DNA of 64,000 nt from Astrobacterium formosum (GCA_030848545.1 JAVDCA010000004.1:186001-250000), one strand, 5' to 3'. Positions 32,685-46,688 are shown, counted from the first letter of the stretch. The notes: a model not told the origin generated them from the sequence alone. Made by a program: numbers and translations.

Positions 32685-33752
32685 ATGGCCGACGAAGACG
32701 ACTCCGAAAAAACAGAAGACCCCACGCAAAAACGTCTCGATGACGCGATCAAGCGCGGCGATGTGGTCAAGAGCCAGGAGGTCAGCACCTGGTTCGTGAT
32801 CGCGGCCTCGGCTCTGGTTCTGCTCGGCTTCTCGGGCTCGATGTCGAACCAGCTGCAGACCATGTTCCGCGGCCTTCTCGGCAACGCCCACCGGGTGCCG
32901 GCCGACGGCGGCGGCCTCACGCGCCTGTTCGAGCGCATCGGCATCGAAACCCTCGCCGCAGTGGCGGTGCCGTTTCTCATCCTGGCGCTCGCCGCCATTG
33001 CGGGCAACATGATCCAGCACCGGCTGGTGTGGTCGACGGAATCGCTGACGCCCAAGTTCAGCAAGATCTCGCCCATGGGCGGCGCCAAGCGCATGTTCTC
33101 CAAGCAGGCGCTCGCCAATTTTCTCAAGGGACTGCTCAAGCTCGTGGTGGTGGGCTCGGTGCTCACCGCGCTGGTATGGCCGGAACGCGACCGTCTGGAA
33201 GAGCTGGTGTCGGTCGACCCGATCGCCCTCCTGCCGTTCACCAAGCACATGTCGCTGCAATTGATCGGCGCCGTGGTGGCGATCCTCGCCATCATCGCCG
33301 GCGCCGATTACCTATTCCAGTACCAGCAGTGGTTCAAGCGCCAAAAGATGTCCATGCGCGAAATCAAGGACGAGTTCCGCGACAGCGAAGGCGATCCCAA
33401 GATCAAGGCCAAGATCCGCCAGTTGCGCCAGAACCGCGTGCGCAAGCGCATGATGGCCGAGGTCCCGAACGCGACCGTGGTGGTCACCAACCCGACCCAC
33501 TTCGCGGTGGCGTTGAAATACGAGCGCGGCATGAACGCGCCGCTCTGCGTCGCCAAGGGCGCCGACCTGATCGCCCTGAAGATCAGGGAGGTCGCCAAGG
33601 AACACGGCGTGCCCGTGGTCGAGAACCCGCCGCTCGCGCGGGCGCTGCACGCCACCGTCGAGATCGACCAGGAGGTTCCCGCCGAACACTACAAGGCGGT
33701 CGCCGAGGTGATCGGCTATGTGATGCGCCTCAACCGGCGCGCCGCCAACTGA
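32685..33752 (+). CDS. flhB: Flagellar export switch protein FlhB
   Basis: A 355-aa membrane protein that controls export specificity by self-cleavage. The N-terminus EDDSEKTEDPTQKRLDDAIKRGDV, four membrane segments and the cleavage site NPTH (N269-H272, in VVTNPTHFAVALKY) are present, followed by the FlhB-C part GVPVVENPPLARALH. Full length. Last gene of the flgB operon. No terminator is obvious in the 249 bases before the next gene. Confidence 0.97.
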   Translation: MADEDDSEKTEDPTQKRLDDAIKRGDVVKSQEVSTWFVIAASALVLLGFSGSMSNQLQTMFRGLLGNAHRVPADGGGLTRLFERIGIETLAAVAVPFLILALAAIAGNMIQHRLVWSTESLTPKFSKISPMGGAKRMFSKQALANFLKGLLKLVVVGSVLTALVWPERDRLEELVSVDPIALLPFTKHMSLQLIGAVVAILAIIAGADYLFQYQQWFKRQKMSMREIKDEFRDSEGDPKIKAKIRQLRQNRVRKRMMAEVPNATVVVTNPTHFAVALKYERGMNAPLCVAKGADLIALKIREVAKEHGVPVVENPPLARALHATVEIDQEVPAEHYKAVAEVIGYVMRLNRRAAN

Positions 33753-34001
33753 CGGCGGGCACCAAGACTGCGGCCGCGAAGCCTGCGGTGTCTGCGCCGA
33801 CGGTCTCGTCCGAGAGGAAGTGCCCCGGTTCCGCAACTTGTGCGGATATGTTCCCCGTGTTAATCGTTGTGATTGAGGCGGGTTCCCGATTCATCGATCA
33901 GTGATTGTGCCCGGCGCGGCGATGACCTGCGCACGAACGTGGTTTGTCTCATTGAGCGCCTGATGGGTTGCCGTCGTGCGCTCCAGCAAAGGGAGGGAAC
34001 G

Positions 34002-35450
34002 ATGCACGTCCATCAGGGCGATTCTATACGGCTGTTCACAGTCTTCACATCGACTGCGCTGGCGGTGCTGCTTGCGCCGACGCAGGACGCACACGCCGCA
34101 AGTCTGGAGACGCATCTGTGCGTCGCCAACATGACCGATCTCGACATCACCAAGATCGATGTCACCCATGTCGACAATTACGACTGGGACGGCAAGTCGC
34201 GACCCGACCACAATTTCAAGGGCGCGACCATCCCGCGCAGGAATAGCCGCTGCGAGCGCGAGGAGTTGAACGCCAACGCCAACGGCGCGCCTTTTACCAT
34301 GGAGCTGACCTTCAGTGACAACACCACGCTGACCTTCCGCGGCAACCAGCAGGACGCCAAGACGAAATACTGGCGGCAGGTGTCGGCCTCGGGCAGTGCG
34401 ACCGGCAATCTCTACATCCAGCAGACCGCCGGCGCCAACGCCAACGGCTATTACATCCGCACCAAGGCCGAGCCGGACAATTCCGCCTGGATGGCGGCGC
34501 TGGTCGCCAAGCGGCCGGACATTCGCATGAACGAGCTGACCATGCCGGGCAGCCACGACGCCGGCATGTCGAAGGCGAGCAAGTGTACCGGGGGCGGTGA
34601 GGCCGCCTGGGCGATCACGCAGTTGCACTCGATCGGCGGGCAGCTCGCGCGCGGCACGCGCTATTTCGACATTCGGCCCTTCCTGCACAACAAGGACGGC
34701 GACAAGCAGATCATCTACACGGCGCACTACAGCGCGTTCGGAGGCTGCTACGGAGAAAGCCTCGACGATATTCTCGCCCAGGTGAAGACCTTCCTCAACG
34801 GCGCCGGCAAGGGCGAAGCGGTGTTCCTCAAGGTGTCGCACACCCAGAGTGACACGCCGGAAAAGGGCGACATCAGGAAGACCGTCACCAAGCAGTTCGA
34901 GGACAAGCTCGGTTCGCTGCTGCTGACACTGCCGAAAGGCACCAACACCGATCTCGGCAAGACCAAGCTCTCGGCCCTGGCCGGCAAGGCGGTGGCCGTG
35001 TTCGACATCGCCGACGACTACGACGACAAGGCCGAGAAGGGGATCTTGAACTACGCCGACTGCGACACCAAGGACGGCAAGCTCTGCGGCCTGCCGAAGG
35101 GTTTCAACTGGGGTCTGCTGGTCTACGACGTTTACGCCAAGAACGCCGACTTCAAGACCATGCGCGACGACCAGCTCGACAAGCTGCAGAAGCGCGGCGG
35201 CTACGGCAACCAGTTCCTGTTCCTGTTGTCGTGGACGCTCACCGGCACGGTCGGCAATCTCGACATCCAGGCGCTGTCGGCGCGCAACAACCCGCAACTT
35301 CCGTACTACCTCGCCAAGATCAAGAAGGGCGACTACACCGTGAAGGACTCCAAGAACCCGCAGAACGGCAAGGCGGCCAAGCCCGAGATCGTCTATATCG
35401 ACTTCGGCGACGCGTGGATGAACCGGCTGATCATCGACACCAATAATTGA
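34002..35450 (+). CDS. Secreted PI-PLC-like phosphodiesterase
   Basis: A 482-aa secreted protein. The signal peptide is residues 1-32 (ending AHAAS). An N-terminal beta-rich domain (about 33-150) has no family I recognise. The catalytic X domain of PLC-like phosphodiesterases begins near residue 178: MPGSHDAGM with the first catalytic His at about 185, then GTRYFDIRPF (about 223) and the second His in TAHYSAFGGCYGESLDDILAQV (about 241), followed by EAVFLKVSH. Bacterial PI-PLCs cleave phosphatidylinositol or its glycosides without calcium. The substrate here is unknown. It stands between flhB and cckA with its own GGGAGGG ribosome-binding site, and does not look like a flagellar part. Confidence 0.85.
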   Translation: MHVHQGDSIRLFTVFTSTALAVLLAPTQDAHAASLETHLCVANMTDLDITKIDVTHVDNYDWDGKSRPDHNFKGATIPRRNSRCEREELNANANGAPFTMELTFSDNTTLTFRGNQQDAKTKYWRQVSASGSATGNLYIQQTAGANANGYYIRTKAEPDNSAWMAALVAKRPDIRMNELTMPGSHDAGMSKASKCTGGGEAAWAITQLHSIGGQLARGTRYFDIRPFLHNKDGDKQIIYTAHYSAFGGCYGESLDDILAQVKTFLNGAGKGEAVFLKVSHTQSDTPEKGDIRKTVTKQFEDKLGSLLLTLPKGTNTDLGKTKLSALAGKAVAVFDIADDYDDKAEKGILNYADCDTKDGKLCGLPKGFNWGLLVYDVYAKNADFKTMRDDQLDKLQKRGGYGNQFLFLLSWTLTGTVGNLDIQALSARNNPQLPYYLAKIKKGDYTVKDSKNPQNGKAAKPEIVYIDFGDAWMNRLIIDTNN

Positions 35451-35873
35451 GTGTCACCGAGGGCAGGGTGGGATCCGCCGCCACACTCCCGCCGCCGGCG
35501 GGAGCTGGTCCGGTGATCGCGCTTGGCGTCGCGGAGCCGTGTCCGCGCGCCGACCGGCGGCGCCACGCCGCGCCCCACGGGTGCCTCTTGTTACCGACTA
35601 CGCCGGCAGGACGGGCAGGCTGGGAGCCGGGCGGGCGGAGGACAAGCGCGGATCGAAGAATCGTTCGGAGCGACCATGCCGATTCCGTCCTCCGATCGCC
35701 CTGCTGCGCCGGCAACCAGCCGGCAGCGGGACCGCGGTTCCGCCGGATTCACAAAGCCGGGCGGACGCGTTAGCTTTCCTATAATGGCGCCTCGATACCG
35801 CCTCTTGCGGAAGACCGCCGAAATGGGCACTGAATGCTACAGCCGCCCGCCAAGATGAATCGGCAAGCCCACC
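35451..35873. other. Intergenic region before cckA
   Basis: This 423-base stretch shows no credible gene. It contains a strong hairpin at 35486-35504 (CTCCCGC with GCGGGAG), likely the end of the phosphodiesterase transcript, and must hold the cckA promoter. I found no TTAA-N7-TTAA site in it. Confidence 0.5.
35486..35504 (+). terminator. Hairpin after the PI-PLC-like gene
   Basis: CTCCCGC (35486-35492) pairs with GCGGGAG (35498-35504), loop CGCCG, 36 bases after the stop. There is no T run. Confidence 0.4.
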
Positions 35874-38417
<2,544 letters not shown>

Positions 38418-38472
38418 ACGGGCGACACCCTGTGTGTCCGGCCTGGATTTCCGTGTCCGCGGGTTGGCTGCG

Positions 38473-38673
38473 ATGAGTGAAAGCGACGACGATCCCGCCG
38501 AAGAGAACCGCACCATGGTCAACGTCGTGCTGGCGGTGGGCTTCATCGCCCTCGTCGGCAGCGGCCTCTGGCTGGTCGACGCCATGCTGGATGCCCGCCG
38601 CGCCGACGAATGCATCTCCGCCGGCCGCCGCAACTGCATTCCCCTCGACGTGTCGCCGCGTTCGGCGCGTTAG
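38473..38673 (+). CDS. Small single-pass membrane protein after cckA
   Basis: A 66-aa protein: a polar acidic N-terminus (MSESDDDPAEENRTM), one membrane helix (about 16-37, VVLAVGFIALVGSGLWLVDAM) and a short tail with two cysteines (ADECISAGRRNCIPLD). I do not know its function. It begins 56 bases after cckA, same strand, and could be co-transcribed. The pattern of one helix and a conserved-looking DxxRRxDxCxxxGRRNC tail suggests a real conserved gene, but this is recall without a search. Confidence 0.7.
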   Translation: MSESDDDPAEENRTMVNVVLAVGFIALVGSGLWLVDAMLDARRADECISAGRRNCIPLDVSPRSAR

Positions 38674-38698
38674 GTACACGCGCTCATTGATACTCCGC

Positions 38699-38795
38699 CA
38701 TTCCGGGGCGCGCGTAGCGCGAGTCCGGAATCCATAGCCACGGCGCTGCGGGGTATGGATTCCGGGTTCCCTCGCTTCGCTCAGGCCCCGGAATG
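38699..38795. repeat. Dispersed palindromic repeat
   Basis: CATTCCGGGGC (38699-38709) pairs with GCCCCGGAATG (38785-38795). Inner pairs include GGAATCCATA near 38728 with TATGGATTCC near 38754. The outer arm resembles the palindrome at 10235-10271. It separates convergent genes and is probably non-coding. Confidence 0.8.
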
Positions 38796-38859
38796 ACCAT
38801 GTCGAACGCCGAATTGCAGATGCGGACAACCGCTGCGGGCATCCGCCCGTTGGGCCGGC

Positions 38860-39942
38860 TCAACTCGCCTTCTTGGCCTGCCACATTTTCAACGCCTGGC
38901 CGGCGACGACGGTGGAGAGATTGGTGAAGCCCTCGCAGGCCTGGGTGAGGCCGTCCTGCGTGGCGCGGCCGGGCCGGGTGCTCAGCTCCAGGATGGCACG
39001 CACGGTGCCCCAGCGCAGACCGGCGGCCTTGCACATCATCAGGAATGGTTCGAGCCGTTCGCCGTCCATCAGGTCTTCGACGACCTCGGGCGAGACGGAT
39101 AGGAGGATCGCCATGGCGGCCACGATCTCGCCGGTCTTCTTGGCGACCGCGAAGCCGTAAATCTCCTTTTCAGAAATCTGTCCGCCATACTCCTCCTTCA
39201 GGCGGGCGACCGTGTGTTCGTAATAATGCTCGTCGGAAGCTGCGGCGATCGCCAGTTCCTCTTGGACCTTGGCGATCAGCTGCTCGACGGCACCGCGACG
39301 CTGCGGCGGCGCAGCCCCGACGAGGCGCTGGCGCACGGCATCGCTCGCCTTCACCACCATGGTGCGCAGGAGCTCCGGGGTCATGTCGTGTCGCTGGACG
39401 ATCTTCTCGGCGGCATCCGCGTCGTTGGCGGTGCGTTCCAGAAGGGCGTTGAGGCCCTGGCTCGAGAAAATGGCACCCGCATTGCCGGCGAGGCGGCGCA
39501 GCACGTCGGCGTTGCCGCGCTTGACCAGAACTTCGGTGACGACCGAGTCGACGCGCCGGCGGCCCGAAATGGCCATGAGATGCGGCTGGTCGCGCTGGGA
39601 CGCGATGGCGGCGATGGCCGACGCCTGCAGGCGTTCCGACTGCGCCAGCACCGGGCCGGCGACCGCGATGTCGGGATGGCTGGCAAGGCGGCCGATGGCC
39701 TTGGGCGGGGCCTGCGGCAGGGGCGCGAAGCGCAGGCCGAGCTCGGACAGGGAGCGTGTCTCGATCTCCGCCATCAGGCAGCAGATGACGTCGTCGAAGA
39801 CCTCGACGTGCTGGTCCTTGAGACGGGCGGCGACCTGGATGAAGGCGTCCGTCAAACGCCGCAGCATGCGCAGGCGCCGTTCGGGTGGCACCGTCGCCAG
39901 GGTCGTTTCCAATTCGTTAACCAGCGACGGCTGGGAAGACAT
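38860..39942 (-). CDS. DUF2336 domain protein
   Basis: A 360-aa cytoplasmic, almost fully helical protein. It matches the DUF2336 pattern of HEAT-like repeats, each a helix pair with I-x-x-L-A-x-x-x-D-x-x-V-A-x-P-V-L (here IGRLASHPDIAVAGPVLAQSERL), then HLMAISGRRRVDSVVTEVLVKRG and VLRRLAGNAGAIFSSQGLNALLERT. DUF2336 proteins occur widely in alphaproteobacteria and include response-regulator-like members in the general stress system; this copy has no extra domain. It is divergent from nothing obvious and stands alone on the minus strand. Confidence 0.88.
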   Translation of the reverse strand: MSSQPSLVNELETTLATVPPERRLRMLRRLTDAFIQVAARLKDQHVEVFDDVICCLMAEIETRSLSELGLRFAPLPQAPPKAIGRLASHPDIAVAGPVLAQSERLQASAIAAIASQRDQPHLMAISGRRRVDSVVTEVLVKRGNADVLRRLAGNAGAIFSSQGLNALLERTANDADAAEKIVQRHDMTPELLRTMVVKASDAVRQRLVGAAPPQRRGAVEQLIAKVQEELAIAAASDEHYYEHTVARLKEEYGGQISEKEIYGFAVAKKTGEIVAAMAILLSVSPEVVEDLMDGERLEPFLMMCKAAGLRWGTVRAILELSTRPGRATQDGLTQACEGFTNLSTVVAGQALKMWQAKKAS

Positions 39943-40166
39943 CGTCGCTCATGCGCTCCCGACTGCGCGAGGCAGATCCTCGGCCAAGCCGCGATGACAA
40001 CGCAAATCCTGTAAGAATTGCTTACGTTATCGGCGTAGGGTCCACGCCACGCCCGATCTGGTCCCTTGAGGTACGGGATGCAAGCGAGCGGGGCTGCGTC
40101 GTCGGTATTCATGGCATTTGTGCATGTCCGACGCCGAAAAGATCCGCCGTCCGAGCGTATATTCCC

Positions 40167-40484
40167 TCAATAGAGGGTCCGAATCGGACGCCGCGCCGCC
40201 ACCATGCCCCGGCGGGGATCGTAGCCGCGCGGGAAGAAGCACCGGAAGCCCACATAGTCGCCGTAGCGCCGATGCACGCTGGTGATTACCGCCAACTTGT
40301 CGAAGCGGGCACAGTGCTCAGCGGCAATATGACGATAGACCGATGCGATCGCCGGCGACCACGAAATCATGCCGCCGGTGTCGTTGGCGGTGAGCTCGGC
40401 CCCGCCGGCGAAGCACGGCGTTGCCGCCATCGCAATCACCACCGCGGCGGCGCATGGAACCAGTGAAAAACGCACAGTCATCAT
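40167..40484 (-). CDS. Small secreted protein
   Basis: A 105-aa protein with a signal peptide (MMTVRFSLVPCAAAVVIAMA, cleaved near CFAG, about residue 26). The mature part is about 80 residues with two cysteines (AEHCARFD and GFRCFF) that may form a disulfide, and reads GGMISWSPAIASVYRHIAAEH before HRRYGDYVGFRCFFP. I do not recognise the family. ATG 40484 (or 40481) follows AGGGAG, which makes the start firm. It is convergent with nothing and lies 37 bases after the next minus-strand gene's stop. Confidence 0.7.
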   Translation of the reverse strand: MMTVRFSLVPCAAAVVIAMAATPCFAGGAELTANDTGGMISWSPAIASVYRHIAAEHCARFDKLAVITSVHRRYGDYVGFRCFFPRGYDPRRGMVAARRPIRTLY

Positions 40485-40520
40485 CTCCCTCCCGGTCACA
40501 GTTCCACCAGACACGGCCTA

Positions 40521-40853
40521 TCATTCCTTGACCGCGACCGCACGTAAAGACCGCCATGAGGGCCATGGGCGGCGCGCCTGCGGGTGGCCGCCTGGAGGCG
40601 GGAAGAGGGTCGAGGTGGCAAAGCTCGCGCAGGCGAACAAGGCGGCGTGCAGCACGAAGATTTTTGCCAGGACCGCGAGGTTCTCGGGTGCGACCAGCAG
40701 CCGCCCGATGGTCGATCCGGAGCCGCACAGGGCGCCGACGAACAAGCCTGCCAGCACGAGGCCGGTGGCCGCATGGCCGAACACGAGGCCGGTTGGCCGC
40801 GACAGCAGCCGCGCTACCGCAACCATCCTGCGCTGAAACTGCTTCCTGGGCAT
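40521..40853 (-). CDS. Possible small membrane protein
   Basis: A 110-aa open frame from ATG 40853. It has a basic N-terminus (MPRKQFQRRM), two hydrophobic segments (about residues 21-42 with GHAATGLVLAGLFVGAL, and about 58-82 with KIFVLHAALFACASFATSTLF) and an Arg/Pro-rich tail. I do not recognise it and there is no clear ribosome-binding site. The membrane-helix spacing and position between the small secreted gene and the divergent channel gene make it plausible. It could be a chance frame in G+C-rich DNA. Confidence 0.45.
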   Translation of the reverse strand: MPRKQFQRRMVAVARLLSRPTGLVFGHAATGLVLAGLFVGALCGSGSTIGRLLVAPENLAVLAKIFVLHAALFACASFATSTLFPPPGGHPQARRPWPSWRSLRAVAVKE

Positions 40854-41081
40854 GCTCGCATCCACTTTTGGGGGCAACGGCGGCGGGCGAGCTTCGTTCC
40901 ACTGGTCGAACCGAAGGGACTTTCTCCTCTGGCCCGGCATTCCGGCTGCCCGCAGCGCCAATCTCCGGTGGACAAGCGAAGCGGCGGTAGGACCGGCGGC
41001 CTTAAGGCGGTCCGGCCGGGCGTATAGGAACATCGACGCCGTGCGACGATCGCAACCGGACCGACGTTTACGGAGAGTAAG

Positions 41082-42284
41082 ATGACCCGCGCGCCGGGGC
41101 TCAAGTCGAACCTGAGGCGGCGCTGCTACGAGATGCTCGATGGCGGCGCAGATCGCACGAGCCGCGTCCTTGAAGGCGCGATCGTCGTCCTGATCCTCGC
41201 CAACATCATGGTTGTGGTGCTCGAAACGGTCCCCTCCATCGACCTGCGCTACCGGCGGCTGTTCGATCTCGTCGAACTCGGTTCGCTGGCCGGGTTTTCG
41301 CTCGAATATGCGGCGCGCATCTGGTGCGCGCCCGAACACTCTCCCTATCGCGATCTGACCCCCTGGCGGGCGCGGCGGGCTTTCATGACAAGCCCGGCCG
41401 GCATCATCGACCTCCTGGCCATCGTGCCGTTCTGGTTCGCCTTCGCGTTGCCCAACACGCTGCGCGTCGTGCTCGTCTTCCGCATCGTGCGCTTTTTCAA
41501 GCTCGCCCGCTATTCGCCCGGCATGCGCTCGCTGCTCGATTCCCTCCACGCCGAGCGCCGCGCCCTCTTGGCTTGCCTCGTGATCTTCGCGGGCGCGACC
41601 TTGCTGTCGGCGGCGCTGATGCATCTCGCCGAGAGCGACGTTCAGCCCGACAAGCTCGGAACGCTGCCGGATGCCATCTGGTGGGCGATCGTCACCCTCG
41701 GCACCATCGGTTATGGTGACGTCGTGCCGGTGACGGTGGCCGGCAAGATGATCGCCGGCATCACCATCCTGACCGCGGTGGTCATGATCGCGCTGCCGGT
41801 CGGCATCATCGCCACCGCCTTCGCGGAAGAGATTCACCGCCGCGAGTTCGTCGTCACCTGGAGCATGGTGGCGCGGGTGCCGCTGTTCGCCGGCCTCGAC
41901 GCCGCCGATATCGGCGACGTGATGCGGCTGTTGCGTGCGCACACCGTCGAACCCGGAGAGGTCGTCGTGCGGCGCGGCGAGGCCGCCCACTCCATGTATT
42001 TCATCGCCCGCGGCTTGGTCGAGATCGAGCTCAAGGACCGCCGCGTTCAGCTCGGCGTGTCGCAGTTCTTCGGCGAGGTCGCGGTGCTGCGGCGGGCGCG
42101 CCGCTCCGCGACGGTGACGGCCGTGAACCGCACCAATCTGCTGGTCCTCGACGCTGGCGATCTGCACGCCCTCATGGAGCGCGATCCGCGCGTCGCCGAA
42201 CGCATCCGCGAGGTCGCGCGCGCCCGTCTCGGCGAGGAACTCCTCACCCCGCGAGGCGACATGGTGACCGAGGAGATCGGGTGA
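41082..42284 (+). CDS. Cyclic-nucleotide-type potassium channel
   Basis: A 400-aa six-helix channel subunit. The voltage-sensor-like region has an S4 with LRVVLVFRIVRFFKLARY (about 127-144), and the pore has the selectivity filter TLGTIGYGD (about 205-213). After S6, a C-terminal cyclic-nucleotide-binding domain (about 260-385) shows the phosphate-binding cassette FGEVAVLRRARRSATVTA. The arrangement is that of MlotiK1 of Mesorhizobium loti, a tetrameric K+ channel gated by cAMP. GYG indicates K+ selectivity. ATG 41082 follows GGAGAGTAAG. There are no partner genes nearby; the control of the channel is unknown. Confidence 0.92.
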   Translation: MTRAPGLKSNLRRRCYEMLDGGADRTSRVLEGAIVVLILANIMVVVLETVPSIDLRYRRLFDLVELGSLAGFSLEYAARIWCAPEHSPYRDLTPWRARRAFMTSPAGIIDLLAIVPFWFAFALPNTLRVVLVFRIVRFFKLARYSPGMRSLLDSLHAERRALLACLVIFAGATLLSAALMHLAESDVQPDKLGTLPDAIWWAIVTLGTIGYGDVVPVTVAGKMIAGITILTAVVMIALPVGIIATAFAEEIHRREFVVTWSMVARVPLFAGLDAADIGDVMRLLRAHTVEPGEVVVRRGEAAHSMYFIARGLVEIELKDRRVQLGVSQFFGEVAVLRRARRSATVTAVNRTNLLVLDAGDLHALMERDPRVAERIREVARARLGEELLTPRGDMVTEEIG

Positions 42285-42360
42285 GGCTGCCGCGTCGGCA
42301 AGGCGAGCGCTGCTGTTTCATGGGCTTTGCCAGTGTGCGTCACGAATAGCCAGCATCGCC

Positions 42361-42662
42361 TTAAAACACCCGGATAGCCGAGGCTTCGATCCGAGATCGC
42401 AAGGCCGGATGCAGACCGTCCCGACTCGTCAGATCCACGGGGCGCTGAAGCTGTTCTTCGATATGGGACTTTAACCCGACGAGATCGAGTGCGTTGAAAT
42501 CTCCGTCGGGATCGTAATCGATGAACAGATCGACGTCGCTGTTGCTGGCCGCTTCGTCACGAGCCGTTGAGCCGTATAGATACAGCGCCGTCGCCCTCTG
42601 GCGGCGATCTGGGAAGAGCACTTCCTGAGCCGTTCTATGGCTTCGTTGCGATCCAAGAACAC
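42361..42662 (-). pseudogene. MNT-type nucleotidyltransferase with a frameshift
   Basis: The reading frame of a small (about 100 aa) minimal nucleotidyltransferase is broken. From ATG 42662 the frame starts MFLDRNEAIERLRKCSSQIAARG, typical for the family, then goes wrong. The rest, TALYLYGSTARDEAASNSDVDLFIDYDP with the catalytic GS-x10-DxD site, is in another frame until stop 42361. Adding one G in the GGG at 42594-42596 joins them as AARGATALYLYGS. It is either decayed or a sequencing error. MNT proteins are often antitoxins to HEPN toxins, but no HEPN gene is visible here. The long open frame reaching 42765 runs through the icd terminator and is not a real N-terminus. Confidence 0.75.
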
Positions 42663-42732
42663 CTCCGTCTATCTCGGCATTCCTTGCTGTACCATCGGCG
42701 GCTGCCGACTTCATCAGCTCTGGTCGTCGAAC

Positions 42733-42758
42733 AAAAGGGCCGCCCGTAGGGGCGGCCC
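42733..42758 (-). terminator. Intrinsic terminator of icd
   Basis: GGGCCGCCC (42737-42745), loop GTAG, GGGCGGCCC (42750-42758), with four T residues after it on the minus strand. It lies 47 bases after the icd stop. Confidence 0.9.
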
Positions 42759-42804
42759 GGATCATTTCAACCGCTCGGCGTGTTCGTCCCGCCGGTTTCC
42801 TGCC

Positions 42805-45364
<2,560 letters not shown>

Positions 45365-46579
45365 ATGCCCGGATCGGGTACCGACCACACCAAGCCCCGG
45401 CTCGACCTCGCCGGCCCGATCGTCGTGCTGGTCGAGCCGCAGCTGGGCGAGAATATCGGCACCGCGGCGCGCGCCATGGGCAATTTTGGCCTGAGCCGCC
45501 TGCGGCTGGTCAATCCGCGCGACGGCTGGCCGAATATACACGCCAAGCGTGCCTCCTCCGGGGCCGACGACATCCTCGACAATGCCGAACTGTTCGACAC
45601 CCTCGAAGCCGCCATCGCGGACTGCCAGACGGTGTTCGCCACCACCGCCCGCGGCCACGACCAGGCCAAGCCGGTGGTCGGTCCGGACCAGGCGGCACGG
45701 GAGATCAGCGAGCGCGCCACGGCGGGCCAGACGGTCGCGGTCGTATTCGGGCGCGAGCGCTGGGGCCTGACCAACGACGAGGTCGGGCTTGCCGACCGCA
45801 TCATCACCTTTCCGGTCAACCCGGCCTTCGCGTCCCTCAATCTCGCCCAGGCGGTGCTGCTCGTCTCCTACGAGTTCTTCAAGCTGTCGACCGCGGGGGC
45901 GCTGCCGTTCACGATGCCGACCAAGTCGGCGCCAGCCGGCAAGGAGCAGTTGTTCGCGTTCTTCGCCGATCTCGAGCGCGAGCTCGAAAAGGTGGAATTC
46001 TTCCGCCCGCCCGAGAAGCGCGACACCATGACGATCAACCTGCGCAACATCTTCACGCGCATGCAATTGACCCAGCAGGACGTCCAGACCCTGCACGGCG
46101 TCATCATGTCGATCGCGGAAGGGCGCAAAGGGCCGGCCCGCGGCGGCGTTCTCGACGGCCAAGAAGCCGGCATGTTGCGCGCCTTGCTCGCCGAGCATGC
46201 CCAGGGCCGGGTTCCCAACGAGCGCGGGCCCGTGCGCGGGCTGTCACGGCTCCTGCGCCGCAATCCGACCGACGCTGAACGCGCGCTGTGGGACGGAATG
46301 ACGAAGGACCGCCGCTTCGCCGGCCGCGGCTTCAAGCGTCAAGTACCGGTCGGTCCCCACATCGCCGACCTGGTCTCGTTCCCGCTGCGCACGGTGATCG
46401 ATCTCGTTCCGGACCAGGAAGAGGACGCAGCGGGGGCCGCGCGGGCCGAGAAATGCGCCTGGCTCTCGGCTCGGGACTACCGCGTCCTGCCGGTGCGGAC
46501 GGCCGCCATCCAGGCGGATGTCGCCGCCGTCCTCGACGATCTCGACGCCGCGATTGGAAGTGCAACGTCGGAACAATGA
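45365..46579 (+). CDS. TrmJ-type RNA methyltransferase fused to a DUF559-like domain
   Basis: A 404-aa fusion. Residues about 15-270 are a SPOUT (SpoU/TrmJ) 2'-O-methyltransferase: VVLVEPQLGENIGTAARAMGNFGL (motif 1), VFGRERWGLTNDEVGLAD (motif 2) and FASLNLAQAVLLVSYE (motif 3, SAM knot). TrmJ methylates position 32 of tRNAs. Residues about 293-395 match the DUF559 (Vsr-like) domain: LLRRNPTDAERALWDGM, RFAGRGFKRQVPVGPHIADLV, then a degenerate IDLVPDQ where active members have ELDGG, so nuclease activity is doubtful. ATG 45365 with AAGGA upstream is preferred to 45341. Similar fusions may exist in other Hyphomicrobiales. Confidence 0.88.
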   Translation: MPGSGTDHTKPRLDLAGPIVVLVEPQLGENIGTAARAMGNFGLSRLRLVNPRDGWPNIHAKRASSGADDILDNAELFDTLEAAIADCQTVFATTARGHDQAKPVVGPDQAAREISERATAGQTVAVVFGRERWGLTNDEVGLADRIITFPVNPAFASLNLAQAVLLVSYEFFKLSTAGALPFTMPTKSAPAGKEQLFAFFADLERELEKVEFFRPPEKRDTMTINLRNIFTRMQLTQQDVQTLHGVIMSIAEGRKGPARGGVLDGQEAGMLRALLAEHAQGRVPNERGPVRGLSRLLRRNPTDAERALWDGMTKDRRFAGRGFKRQVPVGPHIADLVSFPLRTVIDLVPDQEEDAAGAARAEKCAWLSARDYRVLPVRTAAIQADVAAVLDDLDAAIGSATSEQ

Positions 46580-46596
46580 CGCTCGGCGGTCTCGTC

Positions 46597-46678
46597 GTGC
46601 CCCGGCTCAGCGTCGCATCACTACGCCACGAGCGCCAAAGAGCGCTCATGGCTTCGTGCCGCGCCGCGCCCGGGGCAC
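46597..46678. repeat. Dispersed palindromic repeat
   Basis: GTGCCCCGG (46597-46605) pairs with CCGGGGCAC (46670-46678), with an inner stem GAGCGC/GCGCTC near 46630-46647. It lies between convergent genes and is similar in style to the copies at 10235 and 38699. Confidence 0.7.
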
Positions 46679-46688
46679 GGAAGCGAGA

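Noticed and set aside
42663-42765. An N-terminal extension of the MNT gene
   Set aside because: It crosses the icd terminator hairpin and does not resemble the family, whereas the frame from 42662 does.
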